Of a stretch of DNA of 64,000 nt, positions 62,504 to 64,000 are shown in pieces. The number at the start of each line of letters is the position of its first letter. Position 1 is the stretch's first letter. Both the position numbers and the translations under genes were made by a program. Below the pieces are notes generated by a model. It worked only from the letters and a program-made list of their open reading frames with translations. It was not told the DNA's origin and did not search any database. The DNA is from an uncultured Clostridia bacterium. GTDB lineage: Bacteria; Bacillota; Clostridia; UBA1381. The stretch is taken from contig CAKSFT010000003.1 in the NCBI GenBank assembly GCA_934454145.1, forward strand, positions 124,001-188,000. The letters run 5' to 3'.

Positions 62504-62532
62504 ATTATACATCTGAAAAGCGGTTTTGTCAA
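62504..62532 (-). promoter_or_regulatory. Perfect-consensus convergent promoter
   Basis: On the minus strand TTGACA (62532-62527), 17 bases, TATAAT (62509-62504). Both boxes and the spacing are ideal. It points at the peptide gene and no coding sequence follows, which fits a strong constitutive antisense promoter. Confidence 0.85.
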
Positions 62533-62562
62533 CCGTTTAACAGAAAATTTAATACTTGCAAG

Positions 62563-62598
62563 CAAAAAGCTGTCTTTTTCAATAAAGGCAGCTTTTTG
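62563..62598 (+). terminator. Terminator-like hairpin upstream of the recombinase gene
   Basis: CAAAAAGCTG (62563-62572) pairs with CAGCTTTTTG (62589-62598), extended inside by about five more pairs. A T tract follows. TATAAT at 62602-62607 may be the -10 of the recombinase gene. Confidence 0.6.
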
Positions 62599-62627
62599 TT
62601 TTATAATGAGGCAATGGAGGTTTAGCT

Positions 62628-63230
62628 ATGGAAATATACGGATATGTGAGAGTGTCAAGCACAGACCAAAACGAGGACAGGCAGATGCTTGCACTAAAAA
62701 AACAAAATATAGCGGATAAAAATATATACATCGACAAACTGTCGGGAAAAGATTTCAACAGACCGGCGTATAAAAAACTGATAAAAAAGCTGAAAAGCGG
62801 AGATTTGCTCTATATCCTCTCTATTGACCGCCTGGGGCGGAATTATGAGGAAATTCAAAATCAATGGCGAGTGCTGACAAAGGAAATCGGTGCGGATATA
62901 TGCGTTATAGATATGCCGCTTCTGGACACAAGACAGGGCAAGGATTTAATGGGAACATTTATAGCGGATTTGGTGCTTCAAATACTGTCTTTTGTGGCAC
63001 AAAGCGAGAGGGAAAATATCCGAAAAAGGCAGCTGCAAGGCATAGCCGCCGCAAAAGCAAAGGGTGTGCGTTTCGGCAGACCGGAAAAAGAAATTCCGCC
63101 GGAGTTTATATCACTCATAGGAGAGTGGTAGAAGAAGAAAATCACATTAGCCGAAATCCTTGAAATTTGCCAAATAAGTGAATCGACCTTTTATCGCCGG
63201 CTCCGCGAATATCGGATAAAAGACAAATAA
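62628..63230 (+). pseudogene. Small serine recombinase (resolvase/invertase), interrupted by one amber codon
   Basis: ATG 62628 follows TGGAGG. The catalytic domain is complete: GYVRVSSTDQNEDRQ with the nucleophilic Ser, YILSIDRLGRNYEE, and the long E-helix VLQILSFVAQSERENIRKRQ. At 63129-63131 an in-frame TAG follows EFISLIGEW. The same frame then continues KKKITLAEILEICQISESTF and YRRLREYRIKDK to TAA 63228, which is the normal C-terminal helix-turn-helix. A single C-to-T change (CAG to TAG) explains the break. The 201-codon total length equals that of intact invertases. The 167-residue product alone would lack the DNA-binding domain. Candidate crossover sites lie directly downstream. Confidence 0.85.
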
Positions 63231-63231
63231 C

Positions 63232-63255
63232 TGTCAAAAGGTGTACCTTTTGACA
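63232..63255. repeat. Left inverted site of the candidate invertible segment
   Basis: Palindrome with arms TGTCAAAAGGT and ACCTTTTGACA around the central GT (63243-63244). It starts two bases after the recombinase stop codon. The outer C/G pair extends it to 26 bp, the usual length of serine-invertase crossover sites. Confidence 0.75.
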
Positions 63256-63389
63256 GTTACTTTACTGTATAAAATTGTATCACAAAAATATCTGAAAATC
63301 AATCTTTTTTGCAAAATTTGTATAAAAAGACGAGAAAATTTTTCTAAATTTGATTTTTTGTTACTTGAAATGGGCTATTGTCAAAAGGC
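63245..63389. other. Candidate invertible promoter segment, OFF orientation
   Basis: The DNA between the centres of the two inverted sites is about 145 bp, A/T-rich and non-coding. Its only good promoter (63274-63302) reads leftward. Inversion would move the boxes to about 63332-63360 on the plus strand, pointing at the gene at 63514. In the present orientation I see no comparable plus-strand promoter inside it. Confidence 0.5.
63274..63302 (-). promoter_or_regulatory. Promoter inside the candidate invertible segment
   Basis: On the minus strand TTGATT (63302-63297), 17 bases, TACAAT (63279-63274), preceded by TGA as extended -10. It currently reads into the recombinase gene in antisense. 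Confidence 0.7.
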
Positions 63390-63402
63390 ACACCTTTTGA
63401 CA
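63379..63402. repeat. Right inverted site of the candidate invertible segment
   Basis: Arms TGTCAAAAGG and CCTTTTGACA enclose CACA; flanking A/T pairs extend the palindrome to 63377-63404. Read on the minus strand it differs from the left site at one of 24 positions and has the same central GT. Read on the plus strand it differs at three. The two sites are therefore inverted relative to each other. Confidence 0.75.
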
Positions 63403-63513
63403 ATATGCGTCTTAAAAACGCACAAGCCATAAAAATTTGTATATTTTGTGGAAGGGGGCTGTGGCAGTATATTTGGCAAACTGAAATATTATGAAAAAAA
63501 CGGAGGTATTACA

Positions 63514-64000
63514 ATGAAAGTAAAAAGAATTTTATTGACTTTGTTTGCATGTATAAGTATAATAGTATTTGGCGCAATAAGCGCATCGGCGGATACGTAT
63601 GGAAAATATGAAACTTTAGGCTATAGAATTTCAAATAATAAAGTCATGATTACACGCTGTGACCAAGAAGTGACGGAGATTGCAATCCCTGAACAAATAG
63701 ATGGATACCCTGTAACAAGTATTGGTAGTGGAGCATTTTCTCATTGTAAAAAATTAACGAATATAACTATTCCGGACAGCGTTATAAAGATTTATTCTAA
63801 CGCATTTCAATATTGTACCGCATTGACGAGCATAACTATTCCGGATAGTGTTAAAATTATCGAGTCATATGCATTTGCTTACTGTGATAAACTGGAAAGT
63901 GTGGTTATGGGGAACGATGTTGAAGAAGTTGGGGGGTTTATATTTCAAAAATGTTATAGTATATCATCAGTAGTTGTTCCCAAAAATGCTCAAAAAATAA
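63514..64000 (+). CDS. Secreted BspA-like leucine-rich-repeat (LRR_5) protein, partial
   Basis: ATG 63514 follows CGGAGG by seven bases. A signal peptide (MKVKRILLTLFACISIIVFG, then AISASA) leads into a short strand region and at least four LRR_5 units (VTSIGSGAFSHCKKLTNITI; IYSNAFQYCTALTSITIPDS; ESYAFAYCDKLESVVM; GGFIFQKCYSISSVVVP). The frame is open at the right edge after about 162 residues. BspA-like repeats occur on surface adhesins and secreted proteins of gut and oral bacteria. Only a weak promoter candidate lies between 63403 and 63500, so expression may depend on the upstream segment being inverted. Confidence 0.9.
   Translation, partial: MKVKRILLTLFACISIIVFGAISASADTYGKYETLGYRISNNKVMITRCDQEVTEIAIPEQIDGYPVTSIGSGAFSHCKKLTNITIPDSVIKIYSNAFQYCTALTSITIPDSVKIIESYAFAYCDKLESVVMGNDVEEVGGFIFQKCYSISSVVVPKNAQKI

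Noticed and set aside
63231..63404. The two TGTCAAAAGG palindromes as plain intrinsic terminators
   Set aside because: Neither is followed by a T tract of useful length, and the pair shares sequence and core orientation across 120 bp, which terminators would not need to do. A terminator role for the left copy cannot be fully excluded.
1..64000. CRISPR arrays, tRNA/rRNA genes and known riboswitch classes
   Set aside because: No regularly spaced repeats, no tRNA-like or rRNA sequence and no recognisable riboswitch core were seen on either strand.

Overview
The window looks like a chromosomal segment of an AT-rich, Gram-positive, spore-forming anaerobe of the class Clostridia. The evidence is an intact spoIIID, glycyl-radical enzymology, S-layer-homology (SLH) surface anchors, sigma-A type promoters, strong GGAGG ribosome sites and codon use rich in AAA, GAA and ATA. 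A plant-fibre or gut-type polysaccharide degrader is likely. I cannot name the species.

Layout. 1-2174: end of a cysteine hydrolase, then a Y-family DNA polymerase with its YolD-like partner. 2175-9527: a promoter, leader and terminator, then a 2314-residue secreted SLH protein. 9528-11441: a TetR gene with a clear operator, a MmcQ/YjbR protein, and decayed genes. 11442-18623 (minus): a six-gene operon of three Gfo/Idh/MocA proteins, a sugar isomerase-like TIM barrel, a glycyl radical enzyme (GRE) activase and a GRE with an unusual active-site motif. An AraC regulator is divergent at 18749. 19653-20575: spoIIID and a truncated MGMT gene. 20576-24368 (minus): RraA-like aldolase, SDR dehydrogenase, MBL-fold lactonase-like hydrolase and enolase-superfamily dehydratase. 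Together they could form a non-phosphorylative sugar-acid pathway. Its divergent AraC gene starts at 24486.

25406-51240 (minus): a 26-kb glycan-degradation locus. It holds GH36 and GH42-like enzymes, two large Big-domain/discoidin-like secreted proteins, two paralogous right-handed beta-helix proteins, an SGNH esterase, a 1428-residue SLH protein and an ADP-ribosylglycohydrolase-fold protein. A third AraC regulator is divergent at 51362. No transporter gene is present anywhere in the window. Each of the three catabolic operons has its own divergent AraC gene.

52311-53443 is a graveyard with GH3, TPR and MobC fragments. 53444-61405 holds an ECF sigma factor, a two-TM protein, a polytopic membrane protein and a PrsW-type intramembrane protease, then a terminator. 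A second two-TM protein with the same N-terminal motif follows, translationally coupled to an 1810-residue SLH protein. This looks like a self-contained envelope signalling module.

61684-64000 is mobile-element debris with two well-structured systems. The first is a candidate type I toxin-antitoxin locus (62221-62532): a 24-residue hydrophobic peptide with a structured leader, a bidirectional terminator and a perfect-consensus convergent promoter. The second is a candidate invertible promoter (63232-63402): near-identical inverted 24-bp sites, next to a serine recombinase, flank a 17-bp-spaced promoter that currently points away from a BspA-like leucine-rich-repeat gene at 63514. The recombinase copy here carries an in-frame amber codon.
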